From an uncultured Oscillospiraceae bacterium (GTDB taxonomy: Bacteria; Bacillota; Clostridia; Oscillospirales; Oscillospiraceae): a stretch of 41,490 bases of DNA. Every line of letters begins with the position of its first letter. Within the stretch, counting starts at the first letter, position 1. The notes beneath the pieces were generated by a model, which did not search any database, was not told the origin of the DNA, and worked only from the letters and a program-made list of their open reading frames with translations. The stretch is from positions 1-41,490 of the forward strand of contig CAJTQP010000017.1 in assembly GCA_910578575.1 (NCBI GenBank), written 5' to 3'. Positions 33,485 to 41,490 of this stretch are shown piece by piece. Made by a program: the position numbers and the translations under genes.

Positions 33485-36400
33485 TTATCTCCAAACTGCG
33501 CGGAACCCAGGCTGAGCCAAATCGCCTATAAAGCTGCCAGAGTAATCCTTATTTTTTAACGTGGGATCAAATGTTAAGTATAGTTTCTTTGTTGTATCAA
33601 ATCCACTACTATTACAGATATTGCCGACTCCAAAGAATGTAATCCCCTCTGACATACGAATTTTGGTAAACTTAAACGTAAAGCTATCGCCCGGTTGCTT
33701 TTTCTCCGATTCTATCGAAAATTTAGACACATTGCCACCAAGTATATTCATAACTGAAATCGCATCCTTATCTACGGCTGTTGTCGAATTAACTTGCCAC
33801 ACTTCTTTTCGCTCTTCACCAGCCAATTGATGCACAGCCTTGGTAAATGTAACAGTCACCGTGCCACTATACGTATACAAGCTCGGATTAGTTGTCCACG
33901 TCGGTGGATTACCCACATCATATATATTTTCGTCTTTCGAGTTATACACACCATTTATAGCAGCTACAACTAACGTTTCACCATCTCCACCCGAAAATGC
34001 AGGTGGTACGGCATCTACCTTATACAAAGCACGAACTGCTTTGAACCCATAAGAATCACCGTCTGTTCCACCATAAACATGTCGCGCTGTCGCAAGTACG
34101 ATATACTCTGAATTCGGGTTCATGAAGTCGTTAAATTGTCCCGTTTCTCTGTCACCATTTCTTAGTTCAATGTCTTTCTGTCTATTCGCAGGTTCAAACT
34201 GTGTGCCTTCTTGATAATCTCCTCGAATATAGCGCATTACACGATCTTTCAAGTCAGGTTTTGCACACATATCAAAATAAGATTTCCCATTTTGATTGAT
34301 TACCTGTTGAATCATGGCATCTAGTACTGTCATCTTATCAGGAATACTAAGACCAGCAGGAGGTGTAGCATTGGGGGCAAATTCTTCTCTTAGCCAAGTA
34401 GGCAAATGGTTACGTTCCACTAGTGCATAAGATAAAAGCGAGTCTTGATCCGTACTCATAGAAGCATTGGGGCTTTCACTTTGTACTGTGACAATTGGAA
34501 CTTCTACTTCGCCCATTTCAACGCGATAACATTCAACAAGAGAATAGTACGGCCCGCCACCTTGCAGCACAAAATAGATGTAATACACCGATGGCTTCAA
34601 ATTCCCCTGGCTATCCCTAGTGCTTGGTTTTAGTCCTGATACATCAACATGTGCTGTTGCACCTGTATATTTGACTGATCCAGATTGCACATCAGTTCCA
34701 CTATACGGCGGATTTACGATATTCAAATAGGTAGGACTTGTATATCCATCTGGGTTTTTCCCATCTGAGCCAGGTTTTTTATACGCAATGCAGTCTTTAA
34801 ATTTTTCTCTTTCTGCACCATCTTGGGGGATAAACGTTAATCCATTTTTGTCCACCGGGAATTGGCTGGGCTCCGTAATTCCCCTACCATCAGTTACACT
34901 ATTAACATACTTCAAATCTGCACCAGTTCCAACAGTAGTAGGTATTCCCTCCGCCGGTGCAACCACATAATAAATCGTACCTGCCTTGTCTAAGTTCAGA
35001 TTCATTCGGATAGTACTAGAGCCCTTGTCAAATGTCGGATATCCCGGAACAAACGAAGGTTTAGATTGATCCGTAAACTGCTTACGCAAGGTAAGGATAT
35101 CGGTCATGCCTCCTGTAGAATATGCCTGACCAATAGATGTAACTGTATTGCCCACATTATCATCATAGTTACCATCAACATTACCCGCCACAATGCCAAC
35201 ATCATTAGAGCCACCAGCAATTATGGCAAAACGCATAGTAACCAGTTCACTCCAAGACTCACTTTCATTCAGTGAGAAATTGTTAATCCGGGTAAAGCGA
35301 ATCCCATATTGATACGTTTGACCTTCTTTCAGATTGATCAAACTGTCAATATTATTTTTATCTCCCATTATAATTCTTTGGAGACTGATTCCGCTAAATT
35401 CCAGTGTACTGGGAACCGTAATCTCTGCTGAACCAATCTTTTTCCATTCAGCATTTGCTGCTATTTCACCGGTAATTCCCTTACTATAAACATCAAACGC
35501 TACAGAAGTATCAGACCAAACAATCATCTCCCAGCGTTCGCTTTTGCCCACTTTGCTTGTGGAAATGGGAGAAACATTCAAGCTAATATCTATTGGAGTA
35601 GGTGTTGCCTCAGTTCCAACTGTAATTTGACTCAAATCGGCATTGCTCAGACTGACCTGCGCATACACAGTGCGGAACTCTTCCACTCGTGTAATGCCCA
35701 TACTATTCGGTGTAAGCGCGTTATCATAAATGCCCTCTAGGCGGAAGAAATAAGTAACACCACTATCCAAGTTAAGCGCACTGGGATTCGCTCCGTTATA
35801 CGGGTCCTTGGTAGTCGGGAAAGTAATCACCATCTTGCTGTCTTCCATAGACACTCGAGCATAGCGGTAATCAATCACCCATTCCAGGTTCGGGTCTTTC
35901 TCATTGGCCTGATTTCGCTCTGCAGCTTCTTCTTCTCTACCATTTTTCACAGTATACAGCCTAAAGTGATCTTTGATAGCGGTGCCGAATTTTTCCCGTG
36001 CCGCAATATTTTCCGCCCCATGGGTAGACCGAACATCCTCATAAAGTTGCATGAATTTTTTATCGCCGGTAGGCCCACCCTGGATGCTCTCACTAAACAC
36101 CAGGCGAACATCTGTATCGGCTAGAGGATTCTTTGTCTTATCCTCACCATTATACTTAGTAAATTCCTGTGCTACCACTTCGGGTGCGTCAACATCCCTA
36201 GTACGTATTGTTCGTTTTTCTACTTTGGAGTAATTTCCCGCAGCATCTTTTGCAACAATATAAATATCATAAGCGTTAATGCCCAACGTTCCACTAGAAG
36301 CACTATTTAAATTCGTAATATTAAATTGTGTACTAGTGTTTGCTGCTCTGGTGTTACTGCTACCGCTTTTGGATGCACCCACACCGGACTCAACCTTAAC

Positions 36401-38584
36401 CCTTGCTTCTACGGTATCCAACTCATAAATCATGAAGGAATCATTGCCTTCAGGTACAACTGCGTAGTAAAGGGTGCCCGCCTCACTCAGAGAGAACGAT
36501 ACACGGGCAGAAGTAGCCTGAGAATCAGTCTGCATAAAGTCCACAATTAGCGGCGGAGTCTCATCAGGAGTCTTGAAGGTGATCTTGCGGACAGTAGAGC
36601 TCTTGGCCCCGTCGTAGTCTGTCAGCCACAGGTAGAGGTCATAGTTGGTGAGCTCTTCCAGGGTGACGCTGTTGATGTTCACGGGCTGGGTGGAGTTCTT
36701 CACCAAGTCCACCACGCCGTAGCCCCAGTTGCCCTTGACCGCACCGGCCTTCAACTCCTGGGTGGTGGGCATTTGGCTGCCGCCGGAGAGGAGGGCATAG
36801 TACATCTGGCAGCTCTTGTTGGCCATCACTGTGACCTGGGAGCGCTCGGTGGTGTTCTTGGTCATCACCGGGTAGCCGGTGGTGAAGGCGGGGACGGTAT
36901 CGTCGGGGGTGCTGAAGGCTGTGACCTTCAAGGGGCTGCGGTTGCCCCGGCCGTCCACCATAATAGAGGAGATGTAGTAGGAACCGTCGGAGGTCAGCTT
37001 GCTGAGCTCTGCGGTGTATTCCGTCTTAGACTTGGTTGCGCTGATGTTGCCGGACAGCAGGATCTTCCCGCCATAGACCGGAGGCTTGATCACGTCGTCC
37101 TCCCCCACGGAACCGTCAGCCAGGGCGGTGATGGCCCAATAGACGGTGCCGGCCTTGTTGGTGCTGGCCACCAGGGTGGCGGAGGTGGGGGCGATGTTCC
37201 GGGCGGAGGGGTAGCCTGCCAGGAGCCGCGGGTCAGCGGAGGATTCCGAGGCGGTGTTGTTATCCATGAGCACGCCGTTGATGGTGGCGGACAGGCCCGG
37301 ACGGATGGTGATCTCGTCGGGCAGCATGGAAATGGTACAATCCGGCGCACCGATTTGCAGGTGGCCGATGTCGCCCTCGCCGCTGACGCTGGTGGAAACG
37401 TCCAGGTTCAGCTCGTCGATACGGGCCCCGGAGTAGATGTTCACGGTGGAGTTGGTGGCCTTCTCGTCGATGGTGACCTTCTTGGCGGAGCCCTGGACGA
37501 TCTGCAAGCTGGACTCCGGGGTCAGGTTCACCACTTCCTTGGTGTTCCCCGCCAACTGGACGCGGATGCCGTTCTCACCGTCGATCTCGATGAGTTTTAG
37601 GCCGTAGCCGTCGGGGGTGGTGTCCTCCACATAGGCGTTGGTGCGGATGCTGGTCTGGGCAATGTCCGTGTCGCCCTCTGCCCGGACGGTGACGAACTGG
37701 TTGCTGATGTTGTCCACCACCAGCTTGTTGGAGGTGACGTTCCGCAAAATCACACTGCTGTGGCTGGCGTTACTCTCGCCGGCGCCGGCCACGATGATCT
37801 GGCCGTAAACCGCCACGTTTTCCAGCAAAACGTCCCCCAGGCCGATGCCGCCGGTGAGGTAGAGGTTGCCCACGATGACGGTGTTGCGCAGGTTCACGCC
37901 GGGCTGGTTGATGGTGACGTTGCCGTACACACTGCTGAGGCTGTGGTCGCCGCTGTCCTTGATGAGGGTGCCCAGGGAGCGGGCCACCATGGCGGCCACC
38001 TCGCCGCGGGTGATGCGGCCGTTGGGCCGGAAGGAGCCGTCAGAGTAACCGTTGATGACGCCGTTCTGGGCGGCGGCACCGATGAGGCCCCGGCTCCAAG
38101 AGGAGAGCTCCCGGCTGTCGGAGAAGCCCAAGGTCTCACCCACGGTGGGCTGGAGCATCAGGTTCCGGGCCAGCAGCACCGCAGCCTGTTCCCGCGTCAG
38201 GGTAGCGTTGGGGGAAGCTGTGGTGGGAGAGGTGCCGTTGAAGTAACCCACGGTGTGGGCAATGTCGATGTCATCGGCATACCAGGCACTCTCCGGCACG
38301 TCGGTGAAGGGGGTGCCCTTCATATCCTTGTAGCCGTAGGCCCGGTTGATGATGGCCACGAACTCCGCGCGGGTGATGTTCCGGTCGGGGTCCAAGCCAT
38401 TCTGGATGTCTCCGCGCATGACGCCCCAGCCGGAGAGGGTGTCCAGATATCCCTGGGCCCAACCGGCAGCCTGGGCCGTGGGGGTCACTGCGGGAATCAG
38501 TCCACACAGCAACACCAGGGCCAGCAGCACGGCTGTCCCCCGGCGTGAAATGTCATGTAGTCGTTGTTTGAGCTGTTGTACCAT
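33485..38584 (-). CDS. giant SLH-domain surface (S-layer) protein
   Basis: The 1699-residue exported protein begins with a signal peptide ending near TPTAQA (residue 39). Three SLH domains (about 41-86, 91-146, 150-206) attach it to wall polymers. Residues about 212-430 form short beta-helix-like repeats (NVTINQPGVNLRNTVIVGNLYL). The rest is a string of Fn3/Ig-like modules recognisable by repeated AGTVYWAI, AGTLYYAVV and AGTIYYVVAP strands. Size and layout suit a main S-layer or large surface protein. The ATG at 38582-38584 is preferred, since AAAGGA is 9 bases upstream; the ATG three codons earlier touches it. From about residue 675 to the end the DNA turns AT-rich, so the C-terminal 60 percent may be of different origin. 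Confidence 0.92.
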   Translation of the reverse strand: MVQQLKQRLHDISRRGTAVLLALVLLCGLIPAVTPTAQAAGWAQGYLDTLSGWGVMRGDIQNGLDPDRNITRAEFVAIINRAYGYKDMKGTPFTDVPESAWYADDIDIAHTVGYFNGTSPTTASPNATLTREQAAVLLARNLMLQPTVGETLGFSDSRELSSWSRGLIGAAAQNGVINGYSDGSFRPNGRITRGEVAAMVARSLGTLIKDSGDHSLSSVYGNVTINQPGVNLRNTVIVGNLYLTGGIGLGDVLLENVAVYGQIIVAGAGESNASHSSVILRNVTSNKLVVDNISNQFVTVRAEGDTDIAQTSIRTNAYVEDTTPDGYGLKLIEIDGENGIRVQLAGNTKEVVNLTPESSLQIVQGSAKKVTIDEKATNSTVNIYSGARIDELNLDVSTSVSGEGDIGHLQIGAPDCTISMLPDEITIRPGLSATINGVLMDNNTASESSADPRLLAGYPSARNIAPTSATLVASTNKAGTVYWAITALADGSVGEDDVIKPPVYGGKILLSGNISATKSKTEYTAELSKLTSDGSYYISSIMVDGRGNRSPLKVTAFSTPDDTVPAFTTGYPVMTKNTTERSQVTVMANKSCQMYYALLSGGSQMPTTQELKAGAVKGNWGYGVVDLVKNSTQPVNINSVTLEELTNYDLYLWLTDYDGAKSSTVRKITFKTPDETPPLIVDFMQTDSQATSARVSFSLSEAGTLYYAVVPEGNDSFMIYELDTVEARVKVESGVGASKSGSSNTRAANTSTQFNITNLNSASSGTLGINAYDIYIVAKDAAGNYSKVEKRTIRTRDVDAPEVVAQEFTKYNGEDKTKNPLADTDVRLVFSESIQGGPTGDKKFMQLYEDVRSTHGAENIAAREKFGTAIKDHFRLYTVKNGREEEAAERNQANEKDPNLEWVIDYRYARVSMEDSKMVITFPTTKDPYNGANPSALNLDSGVTYFFRLEGIYDNALTPNSMGITRVEEFRTVYAQVSLSNADLSQITVGTEATPTPIDISLNVSPISTSKVGKSERWEMIVWSDTSVAFDVYSKGITGEIAANAEWKKIGSAEITVPSTLEFSGISLQRIIMGDKNNIDSLINLKEGQTYQYGIRFTRINNFSLNESESWSELVTMRFAIIAGGSNDVGIVAGNVDGNYDDNVGNTVTSIGQAYSTGGMTDILTLRKQFTDQSKPSFVPGYPTFDKGSSTIRMNLNLDKAGTIYYVVAPAEGIPTTVGTGADLKYVNSVTDGRGITEPSQFPVDKNGLTFIPQDGAEREKFKDCIAYKKPGSDGKNPDGYTSPTYLNIVNPPYSGTDVQSGSVKYTGATAHVDVSGLKPSTRDSQGNLKPSVYYIYFVLQGGGPYYSLVECYRVEMGEVEVPIVTVQSESPNASMSTDQDSLLSYALVERNHLPTWLREEFAPNATPPAGLSIPDKMTVLDAMIQQVINQNGKSYFDMCAKPDLKDRVMRYIRGDYQEGTQFEPANRQKDIELRNGDRETGQFNDFMNPNSEYIVLATARHVYGGTDGDSYGFKAVRALYKVDAVPPAFSGGDGETLVVAAINGVYNSKDENIYDVGNPPTWTTNPSLYTYSGTVTVTFTKAVHQLAGEERKEVWQVNSTTAVDKDAISVMNILGGNVSKFSIESEKKQPGDSFTFKFTKIRMSEGITFFGVGNICNSSGFDTTKKLYLTFDPTLKNKDYSGSFIGDLAQPGFRAVWR

Positions 38585-38649
38585 GGTTCGCATTCCTTTC
38601 TGCCTGGGCCTTGGTCCTGCCCTAGGCGTTCGATGGGATGTGTTCTTTA

Positions 38650-38676
38650 TTTATATGGAAGCCTAGTCCTCATCAA
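38650..38676 (-). promoter_or_regulatory. possible promoter for the giant SLH gene
   Basis: On the minus strand TTGATG (38671-38676) precedes TATAAA (38650-38655) at a short 15-base spacing. It lies at the end of the PilZ gene and gives a leader of about 60 bases. A separate promoter would fit the high output expected of a surface-layer gene, but the match is modest. Confidence 0.35.
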
Positions 38677-39277
38677 AGAGGTGTTTTGGGCGATTTTCCA
38701 GTTGGATACTAAAGGTAGCCTCCCGCACCATCGACTCCTCATCGTCGCACATGTCCACGAATTGGAGGGCATACAGGTGGGTGTCCTCCTGGTCCGAGGG
38801 CCGCCGCCGCAGGACCTCACACTGGAGGATCACCGGCTGGCTGGTCACGGGGACCACCAACTCCAAGCGCTCATGGTCCTGGAGCTCCCCTTCATAGAAG
38901 AAGGCCACACCGCCACAGCTGATGTCGTTGGCTTTGATCCGCCGGCGGCCTTGCCAGCTGTCGTCCAGGGGGTAGATGAAGCTGCGGAACTGAGTGGGGA
39001 CCCGCAGGTTCTTGCGTTTGTCAGTGTAGAGCTTTTCCAGCACCACCATGTCGTTGCGGCAGCGGGCCACCTTGGTCACCACCGCCGGGGTGTTGCCCTT
39101 CAAGGACACCAGCCGGATCTGCTCATGGCGCATGACATCGGAAATCTTGTCGTCCAACACCTTCACTTGCAGCGCCGGATCATCCTCCGGACTGCGCAAC
39201 ATCCCCCTGGCCACCGTCTGGTTGTTGCTGTCCAGCAGGAAATACATGCCGCCGCCCGTTCTCTCTTCTCTCGCCAT
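38663..39277 (-). CDS. PilZ-domain protein upstream of the SLH genes
   Basis: This 204-residue cytoplasmic protein has an N-terminal beta domain (residues 10-80) and a PilZ domain. Both c-di-GMP motifs are present: R88-x-x-x-R92 (KRKNLR) and D118-x-S-x-x-G123 (NDISCGG). It therefore probably senses c-di-GMP; the partner is unknown. It differs clearly from the PilZ protein at 29287, so the pair is not a recent duplication. I start it at ATG 39275-39277, which has GGAGG 10 bases upstream and lies two bases after the stop of the FlhB-like gene. Position between flagellar-type genes and surface-layer genes suggests a control role over one or both. Confidence 0.88.
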   Translation of the reverse strand: MAREERTGGGMYFLLDSNNQTVARGMLRSPEDDPALQVKVLDDKISDVMRHEQIRLVSLKGNTPAVVTKVARCRNDMVVLEKLYTDKRKNLRVPTQFRSFIYPLDDSWQGRRRIKANDISCGGVAFFYEGELQDHERLELVVPVTSQPVILQCEVLRRRPSDQEDTHLYALQFVDMCDDEESMVREATFSIQLENRPKHLFDED

Positions 39278-39279
39278 AC

Positions 39280-39633
39280 TCAACGTGCCTCCTCTCCACT
39301 TTCAACCGCCGGAAGGATCTCCTCCTCCGGCTTCGGTGCTGTCTGCTCCTGGGCCCCCTTGTCCGGGTCGAAGTGCAGGAAGTAGACATAGATTTCCACA
39401 ATGGCTTTATAGAGTTCCTCTGGAATCTCCTGCCCCAATTTCAACTGGGTGAGGATGGTTGCCAGAGAGTTGTCTTCGTAAATGGGTACGCCGCTGTCCG
39501 CGGCCACCTCCACAATTTTTTCCGCCAGATAGCCCATGCCGGAGGCAACGATGATGGGCGCGCCCTCTCCCGGCTCATATTGTAGGGCCACCGCTTTCTT
39601 GGGCGGGTTGCGTCTGCCGTCAGACCTTAACAT
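39280..39633 (-). CDS. stand-alone FlhB C-terminal-domain protein (YlqH/FlhX type)
   Basis: The 117-residue soluble protein equals only the cytoplasmic C-terminal part of FlhB, the export-gate switch of flagellar type III secretion. It begins at the position of FlhB's self-cleavage site (NPPKKAVALQYEPG in place of NPTHYAVALKY) and continues GAPIIVASGMGYLAEKIVEVAADSGVPIYEDNSLATILTQLKLGQEIPEELYKAIVEIYVYF. It has no membrane part. Bacillus YlqH is the known parallel and also lies next to a hook-length-like gene. I use ATG 39631-39633 (AAGGGAAG upstream); a TTG seven codons earlier is possible. It overlaps the FliK-like gene by 14 bases. Confidence 0.85.
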   Translation of the reverse strand: MLRSDGRRNPPKKAVALQYEPGEGAPIIVASGMGYLAEKIVEVAADSGVPIYEDNSLATILTQLKLGQEIPEELYKAIVEIYVYFLHFDPDKGAQEQTAPKPEEEILPAVESGEEAR

Positions 39634-41050
39634 TGATGCTGTTCTTCCCTTCAAAGATTTTGGGGAACACCTCAGTCAAAGTGACCGGGCGGTCCATCTT
39701 CCGCACGCTGACCCCGGCGGGTACCAGATCGTTTCGGGTCAATATCTGGGCCAAAGTGGTCTCGATCTCCCTGGAGAAGTTGGACACCTTCTCCGGGCAG
39801 GCCACCATCAGCTCCACCTCCCGATCCCGGCTGGTCAAAATAATATCAAACAGGCCCAGGGACTGCACATCTATCTTAAAGAGGAAGCGCATACACTTCT
39901 CTCCCGTGCCCTTGCCGTTTTTCTTTTCCTCCGCATCGGCATCCACCCACAGCTCGGAGAACAAGCGTTTCCCGTCGATCTCCATGGGGATCAGCATGTG
40001 GTTCACGGGCATGTATACGCTCTCGTTCACCAGCATCGCCGCCACCAACTGGCGGAAAATCTGCTGCACCTCCGCGTTCCCCTCTCCCCGCAGGGCGCGG
40101 GCGGCGGCGGCGGCCAGGTGGTCGGCAAACTGCGCCGCGGCGGTGTTCTGGGCAAACTGGCTGTTTTGCAGCAGCTTCAGCAGGGATTGGTCGTCGATGC
40201 TCCCCAGCAGCTCCCGCAAGGTACCGTAGCCGCTGAGCTGGTGGAAGTCCTCCAGCAGCTTCCCCTGGGCGCCGTTTTCATAACGGGCCACATCCAGGGT
40301 CAGCAGACTCAACAGGCCACGGGAGGTGCCCAGGTCGTGGGTCTGCCCCACATACTCAGACATAAAGGGAAACACCTGCTGGCGCAGCAGATCCAGGCTC
40401 CCCTTCCGGTCCCCGGCGGCGATGCTGTTTTGCAGCTGCGCCAACAGCTCCCGGAGCTGGTCGCCCCAACTGGCGGGCATGGCGTTGGCCATCCCGGCCA
40501 TGTTGCGCATCAAATTCCCCTCCAAATGGGCGGAGGAGGCGAAGTCGCAATAGCTCCTGAGAAATTGTAGGATATCCCCCCGCACCCCCTCGGAGCCCGC
40601 GCGGGCGTAGGCGTTCCGGAGCAAGGCAAACAGGGCCCCGTTGAAGCGGGTCCCCGCCTCCATCTGGGATTTGAGGAAATTCAAAAGCTGGCTCTGGTCC
40701 ATTTTCAGCAGTTCCATGGCCTTTGCCATTTCCTCCGCGATGCCCTCGCTCATTCCGGAGGACACCACCGTGGCCTCCTTGCTCATCAGGCGGGCCAAAC
40801 TCTGGGCCAGGTCCTGGCTCTCCCGAAGCTGTTGCAAGAAGGTCTGGAAGTTGGAGTCGTAGCGGATCTGCCGCGATTCCCCAAACTGGCCGGTGTCCTG
40901 CCGCTCTGTGCGGCCATCCGCCCCCACCACGCGGTTGGGGTCGGGGATGTTTTGCAGTTGGGTGTTATCTGGGGATGCGGGAATATTTCGGTTGGTTAGT
41001 GAGTTATCATATCCTGGGACTGGATTGGTCGCCCCCAAAAGATCGGCCAT
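39620..41050 (-). CDS. FliK-like hook-length-control-related protein (YlqG type)
   Basis: The 476-residue protein is probably cytoplasmic and export-linked. The N-terminal part is polar and helical, rich in Gln, Leu and Ala (residues 60-300). The C-terminal region (about 330-440; VNHMLIPMEIDGKRLFSELWVDAD, KCMRFLFKIDVQSLGLFDIILTSRDREVELMVACPEK) has the beta pattern of the Flg_hook domain of FliK, which contacts FlhB to switch export from hook to filament. The adjoining FlhB-C gene supports this, as in Bacillus ylqG-ylqH. It is not the main fliK of a full flagellar operon, so its exact task is unclear. AGAGGTG precedes the ATG. It heads the minus-strand surface/motility run. Confidence 0.8.
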   Translation of the reverse strand: MADLLGATNPVPGYDNSLTNRNIPASPDNTQLQNIPDPNRVVGADGRTERQDTGQFGESRQIRYDSNFQTFLQQLRESQDLAQSLARLMSKEATVVSSGMSEGIAEEMAKAMELLKMDQSQLLNFLKSQMEAGTRFNGALFALLRNAYARAGSEGVRGDILQFLRSYCDFASSAHLEGNLMRNMAGMANAMPASWGDQLRELLAQLQNSIAAGDRKGSLDLLRQQVFPFMSEYVGQTHDLGTSRGLLSLLTLDVARYENGAQGKLLEDFHQLSGYGTLRELLGSIDDQSLLKLLQNSQFAQNTAAAQFADHLAAAAARALRGEGNAEVQQIFRQLVAAMLVNESVYMPVNHMLIPMEIDGKRLFSELWVDADAEEKKNGKGTGEKCMRFLFKIDVQSLGLFDIILTSRDREVELMVACPEKVSNFSREIETTLAQILTRNDLVPAGVSVRKMDRPVTLTEVFPKIFEGKNSINVKV

Positions 41051-41123
41051 TGTCTACACCTCTGAGATCAAACTTAGAACGCCCGCCGCATCCTCATGGG
41101 TCCGCGTTCTCTCTATGAGAAAT

Positions 41124-41152
41124 ATTTTATACCATCTGCGGCCAGAAAGCAA
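41124..41152 (-). promoter_or_regulatory. promoter of the FliK-like/FlhB-like/PilZ run
   Basis: On the minus strand TTGCTT (41147-41152) is followed after 17 bases by TAAAAT (41124-41129); an overlapping TATAAA gives 15-base spacing. The leader to the ATG at 41050 is about 65 bases. Confidence 0.5.
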
Positions 41153-41180
41153 ATGATATCTTTGCATTCCAGCCGCCTTT

Positions 41181-41279
41181 GAAAAATTTTACAGGCTCTT
41201 CCCCCTGCCGCCCCCTCTGGGGCAGCCCTCCGGCGGCCGCATTTCCCCTGCGCCGCCGCCCTCCTCCAGTAAATTTTTC
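41181..41279. repeat. nested inverted-repeat element
   Basis: AT-rich outer arms GAAAAATTTTAC (41181-41192) and GTAAATTTTTC (41269-41279) are complementary apart from one bulged base. Inside the GC-rich core, 41231-41241 pairs with 41249-41258 (one bulged C) around TTTCCCC. It lies between the two divergent promoters. Confidence 0.6.
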
Positions 41280-41299
41280 TCTTTTAATGGAAAGCGGCT

Positions 41300-41326
41300 T
41301 AATTTTCACACAGAGTCTGCCGATAA
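41300..41326 (+). promoter_or_regulatory. sigma-D (SigD/FliA) promoter of cheA
   Basis: TAAT (41300-41303), 15 bases, then GCCGATAA (41319-41326). The -10 is an exact match and the -35 three of four to the flagellar sigma consensus TAAA-N15-GCCGATAA. Transcription would begin near 41333. Confidence 0.85.
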
Positions 41327-41369
41327 TAGTAAAAGATAAAAGATATTTACCAAGGTGGTGCTTTATAAT

Positions 41370-41490
41370 ATGAGCAGCGGAAATGAAATCCTGGATATGT
41401 ACATCTATGAGACCAATACCTTGCTGGAACAATTGGAAACGATCGTCCTGGATGCCGAGAAGGCAGATACCTTTTCCCAGGAGAACGTCA
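41370..41490 (+). CDS. cheA: chemotaxis histidine kinase CheA, N-terminal part only
   Basis: The first 40 codons lie in the window; the gene runs off the right edge. They read MSSGNEILDMYIYETNTLLEQLE and onward, the first helix of the CheA histidine-phosphotransfer domain (acidic helix with a DMYxxET start and LLEQLExIxL pattern). The phosphorylated histidine itself would fall beyond the edge. AAGGTGGTG lies upstream of the ATG. The exact sigma-D promoter in front supports a motility or chemotaxis function. I am fairly, not fully, sure because the diagnostic HTIKGSS segment is not visible. Confidence 0.75.
   Translation, partial: MSSGNEILDMYIYETNTLLEQLETIVLDAEKADTFSQENV

Larger units (their letters stand above)
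41051..41369. other. 319-base divergent control region between the FliK-like gene and cheA
   Basis: No gene lies here. It holds a sigma-A-type promoter for the minus-strand run (41124-41152), a roughly 100-base element with nested inverted repeats (41181-41279), and a sigma-D promoter for cheA (41300-41326). Confidence 0.75.

Overview
The window looks like a chromosomal segment of a flagellated, spore-lineage anaerobic Clostridia, most likely an Oscillospiraceae-type gut bacterium. This is an inference. It rests on high-GC coding sequence with strong AGGAGG ribosome sites, frequent TTG and GTG starts, superoxide reductase and small ferredoxins, a 2-hydroxyacyl-CoA dehydratase-type activase, SLH-anchored surface proteins, PilZ proteins and a sigma-D chemotaxis promoter. 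No rRNA, tRNA, CRISPR array, transposase or phage gene was seen.

Layout. (1) 1-2610, minus strand: an unknown 412-residue protein, an ATP-grasp ligase and a PHP-domain protein cut by the window edge. (2) 2783-4267, minus: a small redox and stress group (thioredoxin-reductase-like iron-sulfur protein, desulfoferrodoxin, DUF134-NifX protein). (3) 4406-14004, minus: a tightly packed housekeeping run, in transcription order ABC-F ATPase, 99-residue protein, prfA, tsaC, coaE, M18 aminopeptidase, uppP, ftsK. (4) 14139-15179, plus: an MtnA-family protein that has lost its catalytic cysteine. (5) 15250-18167, minus: ferredoxin, then ddl-murF for peptidoglycan precursors. (6) 18332-20931, plus: clpC, preceded by a small overlapping ORF.

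(7) 20996-24518 is an AT-richer island. It holds an ECF sigma factor, a membrane anti-sigma-like protein and a small secreted protein on the minus strand. On the plus strand, divergently, are a secreted protein and an overlapping cytoplasmic-looking partner, neither of a family I recognise. A 16-bp motif, identical at 15 positions, lies upstream of both arms. (8) 24932-29178, plus: a two-gene ATP-dependent activase/dehydratase-like system behind a leader with a possible attenuator.

(9) 29287-41050, minus: a six-gene run of FliK-like protein, FlhB-C-like protein, PilZ protein, giant SLH protein, second SLH protein and second PilZ protein. It is divergent from cheA (41370 to the window end), which has a near-perfect sigma-D promoter. 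This run suggests that the cell surface layer, c-di-GMP sensing and flagellar export are linked. The two SLH genes share a roughly 4.2-kb AT-rich tract (about 32345-36560) whose ends fall inside the two reading frames, suggesting a replaced or transferred segment.

The strongest candidates for undescribed biology are the PilZ-SLH-SLH-PilZ run, the ECF island with its two-protein output, the cysteine-less MtnA homologue, and the small ORF coupled to clpC.
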